From: Bromus sterilis
Lineage: Eukaryota > Streptophyta > Magnoliopsida > Poales > Poaceae
Length of the DNA stretch: 64,000 nucleotides
Reading direction: 5' to 3'
Assembly (NCBI GenBank): GCA_950022295.1
Contig: OX465600.1
Location: forward strand, 29,239,282-29,303,281
A model generated the notes under the pieces. That model saw only the letters and a program-made list of their open reading frames with translations, was not told the DNA's origin and searched no databases. Position 1 is the stretch's first letter. The number at the start of each line of letters is the position of its first letter. This document shows positions 46,398-58,609 of this stretch, in pieces. The position numbers were made by a program, and so were the translations under genes.

Positions 46398-47130
46398 TAT
46401 ATAAATGGCACTTGTAAATTTTCAGTTCTAAATCTCGCCATTTCCCCCGACGACGCCGGAGACGAAACCGACGCCGTCAGGCTGCCCAACCTTTGCCCGC
46501 CGCCCCCGTCGCACCTGCCGGAGACAACACCGATGCCGTCAGGCTGCCCCGACGCCGCCCGCCGCCCCCGAAAACGCCGGAGACGACACCGACGCCGTCA
46601 GGCTGCCCCGTCGCCGCCCGCCGCCCCCTCCGTCGCCGTCGCCATCGCCCGCGCCTGTCGTCGTTGCGTTCTGGGTGAGCCACTGCCTCGTTTCCCCCTC
46701 CCAACGCTCCTCCCCGCGCTCTCCTTCGCCTTCCCGCCGTGGACAGAGCTCCGGCCACTGCCGGGCTCGTCGCCGTGGTCGCGGGCTACCTGCGGGTGCC
46801 TTCCCCGTGCCCGGGACCTCGACTCCGGGAGGGCGCCCCCGCGCACAATGGCACCGGCGTCATGCCGCCGGCCTGCCCCTAATCCCCCTGCTAACCCCCC
46901 CCCCCAAGCCACTGACATGTGGGCCATAATGCCTAATTAAACCAGCCGGTTTAATTTAACAGAAGGATGAAGACCCAGTCACTGACCAGAGGGCCCCACT
47001 GGTCAGTTGGACCAGTCAACCCCCCTTCTGTCAGCATGACGTATGCATGACGCAATAAAGCTTAAATGATTTAATTTAAATCAGAAATTCCAGAAACTTA
47101 TGTACTTTACAAATGTTGAAAAATTAAAAA
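46398..47130 (+). promoter_or_regulatory. Promoter and GC-rich leader module of CACTA B ORF2
   Basis: TATATAAA at 46398-46405 is followed by a GC-rich leader with repeated GACACCGACGCCGTCAGGCTG phrases to ~46890, then GGGCCCCACTGGTCAG and CAGAAATTCCAGAAAC. The layout parallels 20856-21954 in CACTA A and 39130-40300 in the solo LTR. Long frames on both strands here reflect GC content. The leader is probably spliced to the acceptor TTTTGCAG at 47591-47598. Confidence 0.5.
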
Positions 47131-47270
47131 ATATATTTATGTATTCATTGTTGCAATAATGGTGTATACAAACTTGAGCAATTTGAATAACTTTAGAAGT
47201 ACAGTTCTCTCAAGAGCCAAAACACCATTTGTAAAGCGTCGCCGAGGCCACCCAAATTTACCAAGTCGAT

Positions 47271-47377
47271 GGTCGGAAACTAGGGTAAAGGGTCGAGGGT
47301 CACCGAGGGGTCGATGGTCGGGAACTAGGGTAGAGGGTCGAGGGTCACCGAGGGGTCGATAGTCGGGAACTAGGGTA
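47271..47377. repeat. 45-bp tandem repeat
   Basis: Units at 47271-47315 and 47316-47360 plus a partial third, built on GGTCGGGAACTAGGGTA and GGTCGAGGGTCACCGAGG. It lies in the presumed leader intron of ORF2. Confidence 0.85.
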
Positions 47378-47603
47378 GTGCCTTGTCTGAAAGTATTGAA
47401 GAAATCCATGGCTTCATCATGCCCCCATGTTTGGCTCAGGGCGCCATCTTATATAGATTTATTGTCATGCCAAAAACTGGTGTCAACACATGCCCCCATG
47501 TTTTTCGGCAAAACTTGTATGTTTGGCACACTAATATATCCATGCTATATATACCATGTTTGTATATTAAGTGTCATGTTGTAATTAATATTTTGCAGAA
47601 ACT

Positions 47604-50600
47604 ATGGACGGTCGTCAAGGAAACTTAGAACAAGAAGAGATGTTGGGGGAAATCATACGCGAAGGACCGTTGTTGGTGGGCGACATCGTCCGGGTAGGAG
47701 GTGATGTCTTCCAATTTCTGAACGACACCGATGGTCTAGAAGAAGAGGGTGAAGCAGGCTCCGATGATCGGACAATGGAGGTGGAAGGACATGCTTATGA
47801 TGGCTCCTGTGAGCGAACGGAGGAAGGAGTTGTTGGAAAGTCCGGCGAGGTATATATAATAATTAAGCCTGTGCTGACTAGCTAATTGATGCATTAATTG
47901 TTTTGGACTGTGTACACATATTAACTCTCTTCTTTCTTCTTTTCTAGCCCTCCGTATCCGGATCGAGCCAAACTTCGGTAACGAGACGAAGCCCAAAGAA
48001 AAAGTTGCGCCCGGATGAAAGGTTCACGATCACCGACATCAATAGAGATGGCCAACCGATTGCACCCAGCCGGACCAAAGATGCATTTTCTGCTCAGTGC
48101 GGGGTTCTTGTTAGGGACATGATCCCGATCAGCATCCAGCAATGGAATAAGCCGAAGGCCGGAGACCCTGAGGTGTCTTTTGTCACCGATAGACAGAAAG
48201 ATGATCTTTGGACCGCGCTGAAGGCAAATTTCACCCTACTGGAAGAGGAGCGTCCGGAAAAGCCAGTTATAGAGCAAAAGATCAAGACTCATGCTCTTAA
48301 GAAGATGGCAGAGCTATTCAGGAGGTGGAAGAATGAGTTAAAAACAACGTTTGTCGACAAAGAGAAGACTCAACATTCACCGGCCGATTTGAGAAGATAA
48401 GAGAACAGTGGCCCGCATTTGTGGCCCACAAGACATCGGAGAAGAGTAAGAAGATGTCAGCGATAAAAAAACTAAATGCTACAAAGAAGAAGCATCACCA
48501 TTGCACGGGGTCAGGTGGCTACCACAAAGCCCGACTTTTGTGGGAGAAGGCTGAAAAGGACCTTCTTGACAAAGGGATCGTACCAAGGACATTGAACTGG
48601 CCAGAGCGTGCAAGGAATTGGTTCTTCGGGGTTGGGGGAACCTTGCACCCTGAAACAGGGAAGTGCTTTTGGACGAACGAACAACTGAGAGTACCGATCA
48701 CCAACCTTGAGGAGTTAATCGCCCAAACGGAGGCAGGGACGTTCGTTCCCGACAGAGAGAACGACGAGCTCACAATGGCCCTCGGGAATCCTGAGCACCC
48801 AGGACGAACACGAGGCACGACAGGCTCCCTTCCGTGGAAGCATGGGTTTCCCGACGCAGGCGGTTACAAAAGCAGGGAGAGGAAGAGGAAACAGGAGCAA
48901 AGCGAAATACAGAACCTGCATGCAAGAGTACAAGCGCTAGAGGAGAGGCATCGAGCTGACAAAGCTACCCTAGAAGCTACCCCGCCATCTCAGCGGAGAA
49001 GCAGCGTGGCTTCCACCGAGGTCATTGCGCAACCTGATTTGACGGCTTCCAGGTACCCCATGGATGAAATCACGGAGTCTCAAGAATGCCACCTTAAGAA
49101 GCAATTGATGCAATTCAAACCCACGGTGGCTATCGGCCATGTTTTACCTCCTCGACCCAACGGAACTTTTCACTGTCTTCCTATTCCACAAGGCTATGAT
49201 GTTTTGATGGTCGATGAAATAATGGAGGGATATGAGGAGATCGAGCTTGACTACCCTACCGGTGAAGGGGAAAATCTCCTGCAGAATGCTCTGAGGACTT
49301 CATGTCTATGGCCAAAGGAATTCATCAAGCTTCCGAACTGGACGACACCTACGCCTCCTCCTCCTCCGGCGAGTAAGGGCCCGCCTCCTCCTCCGCCTCC
49401 TTCTCCGCCTGCGTCGGCGCGTCTGAGAAGCCCGTCTCCTCCTCTGCCTCGTCAGCAAAAGCAAAAGAGAGCAGCCGTCGCTCCGGCGTCTAGCAGTACA
49501 ACCAGTGGTGGGAGGCGATTCCAATACGGTCCATCATCTCTCAAGCCTCTTGAGCCGTTACCATACGAGAGGAGCGATGAGGAAAGCGCGAAAATCTCTA
49601 AAGGCGAAGTGGATGCCTTTTTTAAAAAGAAAAATCCACCTCCGAAGGAGAAGATAGATGAGGTGAAATTGAAGCGCACTTTGGATGCCCTGAAGCGACC
49701 AGCACCGGCTCCGCTGGATGACAACCATGTCCGCGCTCTTAAAAAGAAAGTGGAAGAAACGCGCCGGTCCGGAAGCACTGCAACTGACCAAAGGAGAGAA
49801 CAACAAATTGCAAGAGGGAAAAAAATTCCCCAGCTCGGCGAACAGGCGAAACAATTGTGCCCCCCGCTGCAGGTGTCTAGTGATATCGTCGTCGCAAATC
49901 TGCCGGCCGGGATGGTGCCCGGTACCAATCCTGGTGATTACCTGCAAGACGATATACAATTTGATCGACTCGAGGTGGACGAACTCAAATTCCGGCACGG
50001 GTATCCTCTCGTTAGACCTGATCAACAGCTACCAACAATGATGCGAAGATTCCATGAGTGGTACATGGACACCTGCAAGAACTCTGGGTTGGATAATGTG
50101 TTGCTTATGGTTAAAGACAAGCACGACCTCCTTCGAACTGACATGTTGTGTGTTCCATTTGAGGAGTTATTCCAGCTTTACAATGCAATGGCCATCGATA
50201 AAGTAATCGCCACTTGCTACTGTCTGTAAGTACTACTTCTTTAATTAACTCTCTATATATAGCTCGGCTCTTTCATTGCATGTACATATATATAATTCAC
50301 TATATCATGCAGATTGAAGATCGTCGAATGTAAGCAAAGAGAAATCTATAATATTGGGTTCATTAACCTAAATCTCTGTGATGAATGGGAGATGGAAAAT
50401 AATCCCAAACAAGCCGAGGCCAAAATTGCTACAATCGTTGCTTCAACATCAAAACAAACAAAAAATAATCTTTCCTTACAACTTCGAGTGAGTGTTATAC
50501 TATGCATATTCGGTTTTCCTTTATTTACTCGAGGTTATAGTAATGTAATTGATGAGTTATGCATGCGTGTGCAGCTTCCACTTTATTCTCCTAGAGATTA

Positions 50601-51272
50601 AGCTTGAGGAGGGACTAGTAACCGTGTTAGACTCAAGACGAAAAGATCCCAAGACGTATGCGATCATCACTGAAATGCTTATGAAGTAAGTGCAATCGAT
50701 CATTATCGCAGCATTTCGGCAACTTTGTTCATTTCCTGATATTAGGTAATAATTATTTTCTATGTCTTGCAGGGTTTGGATAACGTTCACCACAAAATCT
50801 CCGGGACTGACGAAGGAGCTGGAATTTAGACGCCCGAAAGTAAGTACTACTAGCTAGTTCCGCGCATCTCCCATTAATTTGATTCTAGCTAGTTTCATCA
50901 ATACCATTTATATAATGCTTGATTATCAGTTTGATTGACCTCTATTTCTTGTAAAGTGGTTGTGGCAGCAAGAAGGGACTAATCTTTGTGGATACTACGT
51001 ATGCGAGTACATCTACAACGCTACTCTAAAAAAGATTTTGATGTGCGTAAGCAATAATATTCACAATTTTATTTTATTACCATCATTTGTGTTGAGTTTC
51101 ATTCATATATATGTATTGACCCCCTACTTCGAATTAGCTTTGTGAGCTGCAAGAAGAACTCCTACCACAAGATCGCATAATAGCAATTCAAGAGGAATTG
51201 GCGGGATTCTTTCTTGAACACGTCATCAGGAAAGAGGGAGAATACCATATGGAACTTGATTTCAGATGTTAG
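47604..51272 (+). pseudogene. CACTA B ORF2: Transposase_24-like protein with Ulp1/C48 protease end, frameshifted
   Basis: Exons at about 47604-47849, 47948-50225, 50313-50487, 50575-50685, 50773-50839, 50957-51046 and 51139-51272, all with GT/AG. Domains in order: an acidic N-terminus, then the Transposase_24-like block (GVLVRDMIPISIQQW; LNWPERARNWFFGVGGTL near 48600), a DUF8039-like block (~49050-49280), a proline-rich linker (49350-49450), and the Ulp1 fold with HFILLE, VLDSRRKDP and QQEGTNLCGYYVCE. His, Asp, Gln and Cys of the protease are all present. A one-base deletion near 48380 shifts exon 2 (the exon's phase fits only if one base is restored) and a second shift lies in exon 3 near 50450. 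Compared with A it has an extra intron at 50686-50772. ORF2 proteins of this type accompany the transposase in plant CACTA elements; the protease role is not established. Confidence 0.8.
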
Positions 51273-51599
51273 GGTATTGTAAGAGATCTTATATTGTATA
51301 TATGTAGCCAGTAGCGTCGGATAGATATACGAAAACTTGTTGTTCGAACAATCTCCCTTCTCTCTGTATATGTTCATGAAGATCTTCTGTACTTAATGGT
51401 TTAATTCCTTCATTTGCTTACTAGCTAGCTTATCGAGTCCTCTCTATACGTATAGTACGTAGCGTCGACCAAGAACGGAGATAAGAGAGGACACTTCTCT
51501 CTATTAGCTACAATATATGAAACCCCTAAATTAATTAACCCTACAAAACCCCCATCCCCCCTCTAAAAAAAACAAAACCCCAGACACGGAACTGCTGCC

Positions 51600-51819
51600 G
51601 CGTGGAGGCATTTTGGTCCCGGTTGGTGCTACCAACCATGACAAAAGGCCCCCCTGCCCGGGCAAGCCGCAGAGGCCACGTGGAACCCCATCTGTCCCGG
51701 TTCGTAAGCGAACCGGGACTAAAGGTTTTGGGCATTAGTAACGACCCTTTAGTCCCGGTTCCAGAACCGGAACAGAAGGCCCTCTGGAACCGGGACAAAT
51801 GGGCCTTTTTCTACTAGTG
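51600..51819. repeat. Right subterminal repeats and end of CACTA B
   Basis: Inverted pairs such as GGTCCCGGTTGGTGC and TCCCGGTTCCAGAACCGG precede the terminal TTTTTCTACTAGTG. The last ~100 bp match the left end of CACTA C in inverse orientation. Confidence 0.85.
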
Positions 51820-51822
51820 TTG

Positions 51823-53064
51823 CTCTAATACCTCAACTTTAGGACAAGAAGTTCCTATCAATCTAGAGGCTACCAAACATACAAGCTTAGATGACATCAC
51901 CACCACTTTAATTAATGGTGGTGATCTTGATTTTGATAATTGTAGTCTCTCGGAAGTTAGCACATTTTTACAAAGAATGGCTAAAGACCCCCACACTAGC
52001 ACACTTAACATTGCCTTTACCGAGCATATTACCAATGTCCTTATCAAAGCTAGGGAGGAGAAGCTCAAACTTGAGACTTCTATCCCTAGGAAGCTAGAAG
52101 ATGGTTGGGACCCCACAGTCAAAATTAAATTAAATAACTTCACTTGCTATGCTTTATGTGATGTTGGAGCTAGTTCCTCTGTTATGCCCAAAAGAATGTA
52201 TGATATGCTTAATTTAAAATCTTTTGATACTTGTTCTTTTGGTGTTCGTCTTGTTGATTCTTCCCTAGAGAAACCTTTAGGAAGGATTGATGATGTGCTC
52301 ATTATTTTCAATGATAATTATGTTCCCGTTGATTTTCTTGTTATGGACATTGAATGTGATCCTTCATGTCCAATTATTTTGGGACGTCCTTTTCTTCGCA
52401 CCGTTGGTGCTATCATTTACATGAAAGAGGGGACCATTAGATTTCAGTTCCCCCTCAAAAAGGGAATGGAATACTTCCCTCGAAAGAAAATCAAGTTACC
52501 TTATGAGTCCGTTACATAGGCAAGCTATTCCTTTGATATTGATAAAACTTGATTTTCTTGTCTTATGCCTAGCTAAAAGGCATAAAAGAAAACGCTTGAT
52601 GTTTTTATTTTCAGTTTTAGTGGTCTTGATGTTTTTTACTACTGTAGCAACATCATTGTATCTTTATTTTCAATCTTTGTGCCAAGTTTTAGCTTTCGAT
52701 TGCAAGAAAGTTCAAAAGTTGTGACATGCTGTCCAGAAACAGATTCTGTCCCCATGACGGAAAAATTCGGCTAAAATCACCAGATCATCTTTTTGAGTTG
52801 AATTGTTTTGATAACATGCTCCATGAAATTGGCTTTCGTGCATCTGTTCTGAGTTTTTGATTTGAGTTGCGGAAGTACCCTGAAAAAAATATTTACTACC
52901 CGCTGGTCTGTTTTTCACAGATTTTGTCATGTTTTGAGTTTTTTCATTTTGCAAACCTTAAACTTGCTTTTTCGTTGCAAAAACTTTTTGATAAACTTGA
53001 GAACTAGTAGCTCTTCAAGAATATCTTTATTTCGAGTGGAGAAAAAATATTTTATCATGGGTAC
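51823..53064 (+). mobile_element. Gypsy-type element fragment with gag-protease end
   Basis: It begins in open frame directly after the MITE-like/CACTA B target region and runs into the LTR inserted at 53065. The part after the protease (52530-53064) matches 59380-59895 of the element at 56935-63776, including GTAGCAACATCATTGTATCTTTA, so it is an older member of the same group. Neither end of the element is present. Confidence 0.75.
51824..52519 (+). pseudogene. Retroelement gag-aspartic protease fragment
   Basis: The open frame covers ~231 codons without its start. The aspartic protease signature appears as ALCDVGASSSVMPK, which differs from the usual DxGA(S/T) context only in DVGA, followed by the flap region (LVDSSLEKPLGRIDDVLI) and the CPIILGRPFL motif that closes the fold. 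The frame then stops (52517-52519) where autonomous Gypsy elements continue into reverse transcriptase. It is therefore the end of a gag-protease protein in an element that seems to lack pol. Confidence 0.75.
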
Positions 53065-54722
53065 TGATAAGTCCCAAACGTATTGATGGCTTCTCGCCCC
53101 TCGTTGGTTACCCCAAGTGGAAGGTTTGAGATGCAGTGCAGCAGCAAGTTTCCCTCGGTGAAGATACCAAGGTTATAGAACCAGTAGGACTCAGGAGATA
53201 CAAGTAGGTGTCAACGGCGCCAGAAATTGCTTCCTGACTAGGGTGTTGTCGTGGACTTGCACACAGCAACAAATAACTTTGCTCCCAACGAGTACAAAGG
53301 AGTTGTCAATTCCTCCGGCCTTGTCGTTTACAAAGGATCAACGCAAGAGATAAAAGGTGCAAAGGAAAGTAAAAGCTGAAAGTAAATTGAGGGTGGGAAC
53401 AATAATGTGAAGATGGACCAGGGTCCCGTGTTTTCACTAGTGATGTCTCTCTCCCAAAAGACGATAAAAGTGCTAGCGAGGTAAACAAATCACAGTTGGG
53501 CAATTGACAGGATTATGAAGGCACCGCAATGCTAACTATGCTGCAAAGAAAGGAAGGGCTCAAAAGAAATGGGCAGTACACCAAGGAAAGTAGACCGAAA
53601 TCCATCTGCATCTACTACGAATCATCCACCTTGATATATCTATCCAGAACATCTTGCTGGTATTAAGTTGCGAATCCCACCCAAAGTGTAAACTCAAAGC
53701 AACAGACAACTGCATTAAAAGAACTTTGCGTAAAGTAAACAATCCTTGCACCCGCAGGTACAAGCACCGTTGTTTTATCCCTTGTGGCAACAACACATCC
53801 CCTAGTCTCATGTTTCTGTCACTCAAGCTAGACATCAAAGGGCTGAACGCAAAATCGAGCATAACGCTCTCTCTTGGAGTTGCAAATAAAATACTTGGCC
53901 AAAGCAAATACCGCAACGAAGAACATGCGAGAATTTACTCAAGAACAAAATATAAAAGAGAAGAACCAAATATATTACTCATCACAATCTGAACATAGTC
54001 TCATAATCCATCAGATCCCAACAAAGTCAGCATAGCAACAACAAAAATTACATAGATGCCTCGATCATATGAGGCAGCTCACGAGGAATCAAAAGTGGAA
54101 GCAAAAGGGGGGAGAGATTCATCACATAGCTACTAGTCACGGACCCATGGTCCAAGGGGGACTACTCACGGTACATACGGGAGGCGTCCATGGCTATGTA
54201 TGGTCTCCCGGAGGGGGTAGCTTCTCCCGGCAGGGTGCCGGAGCAGCTTCTCCAGGCAACCCCGATCTTGAAACGGCAGCGGTGGCGGTACAAAGGGGAG
54301 TTCGTGAGAAAGAGATCCATATTAGGGGTTTCCACCCCGAGGGGTAAATATAGGTGAAGGGGGGCATTGAGGGGACCCACGAGGCAGTCAAAAGGGTCCT
54401 TGGCGCGGCCCAGGGTGGGGCCGCGCCACCTGCCCTCCTGGCTTCCTGGTGGTGGCCCCCCAACCCTCTCTTGGTGATTCCGGAAGCTTCTGTTGCGCTG
54501 ATTTTTTTTATATTTTTCCCGGAATTTTTGGAGCACTTTTAATGGCTGGAAAACCAGAAATATAAAAGCAGCAGAAAATAGAAACTGGCAACTGGGTGCA
54601 CTGAGTTAATAGGTTAGTCCAAATAGGTTCAAAAGTGTATGAAAGTTCAAGCAAAACATGGCAAAGTCACACAAAACATGCATGGAGCAAGCAGAAATTA
54701 TAGATACGTTTGGGACGTATCA
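53065..54722 (-). repeat. 3' LTR of D1
   Basis: 1658 bp, plus-strand start TGATAAGTCCCAAACG, end GGGACGTATCA. A GGCGCCAGAAAT phrase resembling an inverted primer site lies inside at 53220, so it is part of the LTR, not a boundary. Confidence 0.85.
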
Positions 54723-56934
54723 ACATCCCAAGCTTAATTCCTGCTCGTCCTCGAGTAGGTAAATGATAACAAGCATAATTTCTGTGGTGACATGCCACAC
54801 AACCAAATAAGGACTTTTAAGTAAAGCAATCAAAGCATGCAATTCAATTCAAGTCTTAACAAGCAAGAGTCTATATTAGCATTGACACAAGCAACAAAAG
54901 AACAAAGGGTGCAAGAGCTCTTGTTGTCCGTGACTCGAATGTCTCCAAATGGTGTTTGTGTGCAAGCAAGGGACTGGGAAGAAAGAGAAAAAAGGTTGTT
55001 GAGAACAACTATCTACTAAAGTTTCACACTTGGTCTCCTTTGGATTCTTATCTGGACTCGTCCCCAGACCACTAGCCAGGTACAAGTCAAACTGATCCAC
55101 TCCCTTTCGATATTTTGAGCACTCATGCAATGGATGAGCATGAGCAAGAAAGTTGAAACCTAAAAGGCGCAGAAAGAAGGTGGAGGAGGAAGACAAAAAG
55201 GTGTGAAAGGCTCACATCAATGAGGACAATCATAGGCGAGAGAAGTCCATATGATAGATATGATGTGAGGAGTTGGGATTTCCATACAATGGATGCACAT
55301 GTGAGCTAAAAGCTCTCCAAGGGAACTAGTGGGGGTGCATCTAACTTGCTTGCTCAAGAAGACCTAGAGCTCGTTTGAGGAGGCTCATCATTGGAATATA
55401 CAAGCCAAGTTCTATAGTGTGAAAGGTCCCCACATAGCTATATGCATGATGATGATCTCTATGGAGTACAAGGGATAGAAGATGAAGCACTAGTGTGGAT
55501 CTCTCAAAAGGAATAGTAGTATGCCCCCTTCTCTCTTTTTATTTTTCTATTTTTCTCTTTTTTTTCTATTTTTTGTATTTTTTGGTGGCCTCAATGACTC
55601 TTTCTATTTAACTCTCATTTGTCCTCTTTGGGATCTTTTTATTTTGTCCTCTTTGGAATCTTTTCCTCACTTTAGGGGCAATACTCTATATTTTACAAGA
55701 ATATAGGAGATCTTTCACACTTTACAAAGTTACTCACATAAAGAAAATGTAACTATATCATGATGCAAATGTATGCCTCTGCCAGGGTAGTAGGATATGC
55801 AATGATACTAGCGCGTCATGTAGCAACGATTAGGGCAAGGCCCAACTAGCATGCGGCTCATCGATCAAGCAAGTAGCATGTATGACATGAAGATCTCGGA
55901 ATGGCTATGGAAATGCCTTGTAGGTAGGTATGGTGGCTGTTTTGAGGAAAGATATAAGGAGGCTTATGATGACAGAGCGGATCATGCCAAGGGTTTGGAT
56001 GCACCGGCGAAGTAGGCTCCAACTCTCGAGGTGAGAAAGGGCAATGCACGGTACCGAAGAGGCTAGAAAAAGTATAGGTGGGTGGAAATGTCAACTTTCG
56101 AATACTCACATTAGTCCGAAGAACTCATGCACTTATTGTCGGTAACTCTCAATCTAATCAGGAGGTTCACAAAGAGACAGGTACCCCGAGGAGGAGTGTA
56201 TGGGGGTTTGGTTTTCCTTGCGCATCCTCGACTCATGGTACGTGAGTGTACTCTAATATTCGAACCCTCCAGAGGTTAGTGATCCATCTAGTAGCTAGAG
56301 TTCTCAACAGGGTTTTTTTGGTTTTTGAAAAACACACGGATTGCCCAAAATACGACATCTATCACTAATAGGAAAGAGCTCTTGACACCATAAGTTCAAA
56401 CATTACTCTAGTCAATACCTCAAAACTATTGCAAGTTACTACTACAAAGAGAACAACAACTTTAACTACCTACTTTTAGTCAAGACACAGAACTCAGTGC
56501 AACAGGCAAACTCTCTAACAAGATAAAACATGCAACCTATAGAAAGTTAAACCTAAGACAAAATAAAAGCTCTAGAAAAAACTAAAGCACTACAACTAAA
56601 CAGAACAGCAGCTAAGAAAAAAAAACAGCTCACAGCTAAAAAAATAAGCATGCAAATCCTATGAGGAGTTCTAGTTCAAGCTGAGCATGAATCTCTCCCA
56701 CACAAAAGAGTAAGTAAGATGGGATCTAACTTTTTACTACAGTAAAGAAAGCAATAAAAAACCTAGAGAAGTAAAGAGCGAGACGCTCCAAGTATAGCAC
56801 ATAACGCATGAAGTGATAAAAATATAGTGCAACGAGGGACAAACTGATGATTGTTGATGAAGAAGGGGATGCACGGGACATCCCAAAGCTTAGATGCTTG
56901 AGTCTCCTTGAATATTTATTGGGGGTGCACATGG
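53065..56934 (-). mobile_element. Gypsy-type non-autonomous element D1, 3' LTR and interior (left part)
   Basis: On the minus strand, the 3' LTR (53065-54722) is preceded by the polypurine tract AAGCTTGGGATGT and an interior matching, inverted, 60000-62209 of the neighbouring element. It is interrupted at 56934 by element D2 and resumes at 63782. Its 5' LTR lies outside the window. The candidate target duplication is GGTAC (53060-53064). No pol is visible. Confidence 0.85.
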
Positions 56935-58498
56935 TGATACGTCCCAAATGTATCTATAATTTCTGATTGCTCCATGCATGTTTTGTGTGATATTGCTATG
57001 TTTTTTATATACTTTCATATATCTTTACAACATATTTTGGAACTAACCTATTAATGGTTGCAAAAGTGCACAAGTTCTTGTTTTTCTAGTTTATGTGTAG
57101 GAATTACTTGGATAAAGGAAAGATCACAAAAGCAAGCCTTGTAAGAGTTGGACTCTAACTTTCTCGAAATCTGTCCCCACCAGACAGGTTTTAAAGATCG
57201 CGTCAAAAATGCTAGAAGACGGCCTCAAACGGAAAAACGTAAAATTACAAAGTTGTAGGGATTTTTGTTCCGGTGGATTTAGACATAAAGTTCGGCCCAA
57301 TCGGAGTTCGTATGCTTCCAGAAACCCCGAAATACAGAAGACGTAATCTGGATGACGGGAATTCGAGAGTCTATATAAAGAGAGGAAACCTAGGTCAAAG
57401 GGCAGCACGAAATTTCCCAGCCATCTTGAGGGGGAGATCAATATCCATAGAAGAACCATCTCCAAGGAAGAAGATTGGGCCAAGGGCCGTGGCTGTGGGC
57501 GCCGCCGCCGCCGTGGCCGCCGCCGTCGCCGTATCCTTCATCTCCTCCGGGCTGCACCTCTCCATCAACAAATCTCCCTCTCACCATGTCCATGTGTGAG
57601 TATTTCCCCTCGGGGCTAAGGATTATATCTTGATCTATGTGGTTTCTCTCTCTCCCATGATGTGATCTTTGTTGTGATCATAGGATATGTTAATCTAGGG
57701 TGATCCCATGATATTTCCCCTTCCTCTATGTATTGGATTGATGTACTCAATTGATCTTATCTAGTATAATCTCCGAGACCAAGGTGACAGCGGTCTATTG
57801 GACATGGGTTAGAAGAATATTATCATTAGTGATTTCCTCTTTTGTGTGTGGATTGAAGATTGAGAGTCTCTTGGTGCTTGTCTTTGACTATCCTTTAGAT
57901 ATGTTGTGGTGATTGTGGTACTCTCTTTGGATGGCCGCGGTGACATTGGGAAATCCATAGATTGAGAACTACGAACTCTGAGGTGTGCTTTTGTAGCCCT
58001 ACACAATTCTCATCCGCTCTTTACCACAAAGGAATGACCTCCGAGTACGTCTCCATTGCATGTTTTATGGGAAATATCATGTGATTAGACTATGTTAATG
58101 TTGTTGGGAGTTGCCACTAGTGAAAGTATGAAGCCTAGGCCTTGTTTCCATCATTGTTACACCGTTTGCACTCACTTTTGTTACTTGTTTCTTTGCTGCA
58201 CTTTTTATTACATATTTATATTACTTCGTTTTATCACACCTATCACCCATATTTTACCATCTCTTCGACGAACTAGTGCACCTATACAACTCCTAGTTGT
58301 ATTAAGTGTGTTGGGGACACAAGAGACTTCTTGTATATTAATTGCAGGGTTGCTTGAGAGAGACCATCTTCAACCTCTACTTCCCTGAGTTCGATAAACC
58401 TTAGGTCATCCACTTGAGGGAAATTGTTGTTGTCCTACAAACCTCTGCGCTTGGAGGCCCAACATAGTCTACAAGAATAGAAGCGTGTGTAGACATCA
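56935..58498 (+). repeat. 5' LTR of D2
   Basis: 1564 bp, ends GTAGACATCA directly before the primer site region. Contains a GC-rich GCCGCCGCCGCCGTGG tract near 57500 that varies between the two LTRs. Confidence 0.92.
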
Positions 58499-58507
58499 AG
58501 CTATTTC

Positions 58508-58525
58508 TGGCGCCGTTGCCGGGGA
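58508..58525 (+). promoter_or_regulatory. Primer-binding site of D2
   Basis: TGGCGCCGTTGCCGGGGA, nine bases after the 5' LTR, is the primer site form common in Triticeae Gypsy elements. The tRNA was not identified from memory with certainty. Confidence 0.75.
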
Positions 58526-58609
58526 GGTGAGTGCTTGAAGGTATATCTTTAGATCTTGCAATTAAATCTTTTCGTTTCTTGTTTTTTTACTTTTCACTAG
58601 TTAGGCTTT

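Larger units (their letters stand above)
38503..51819 (+). mobile_element. CACTA transposon B, complete ends, coding decayed
   Basis: The element is 13317 bp, from CACTAGTAGAAAACAGGG to CCTTTTTCTACTAGTG, with target duplication TTG (38500-38502 and 51820-51822). About 4 kb of this is a nested solo LTR. Genes in order on the plus strand: a small coiled-coil/membrane protein, a truncated transposase pseudogene, and an ORF2 gene with a Ulp1 protease end. An extra block of subterminal-type repeats lies in the middle (45480-46420). The ends match CACTA C. Confidence 0.95.

Noticed and set aside
53215..53235. Inverted primer-site-like GGCGCCAGAAAT as an LTR boundary
   Set aside because: The LTR termini TGATAAGTCC at 53065 and GACGTATCA at 54722 with an adjacent polypurine tract show that it lies inside the LTR.
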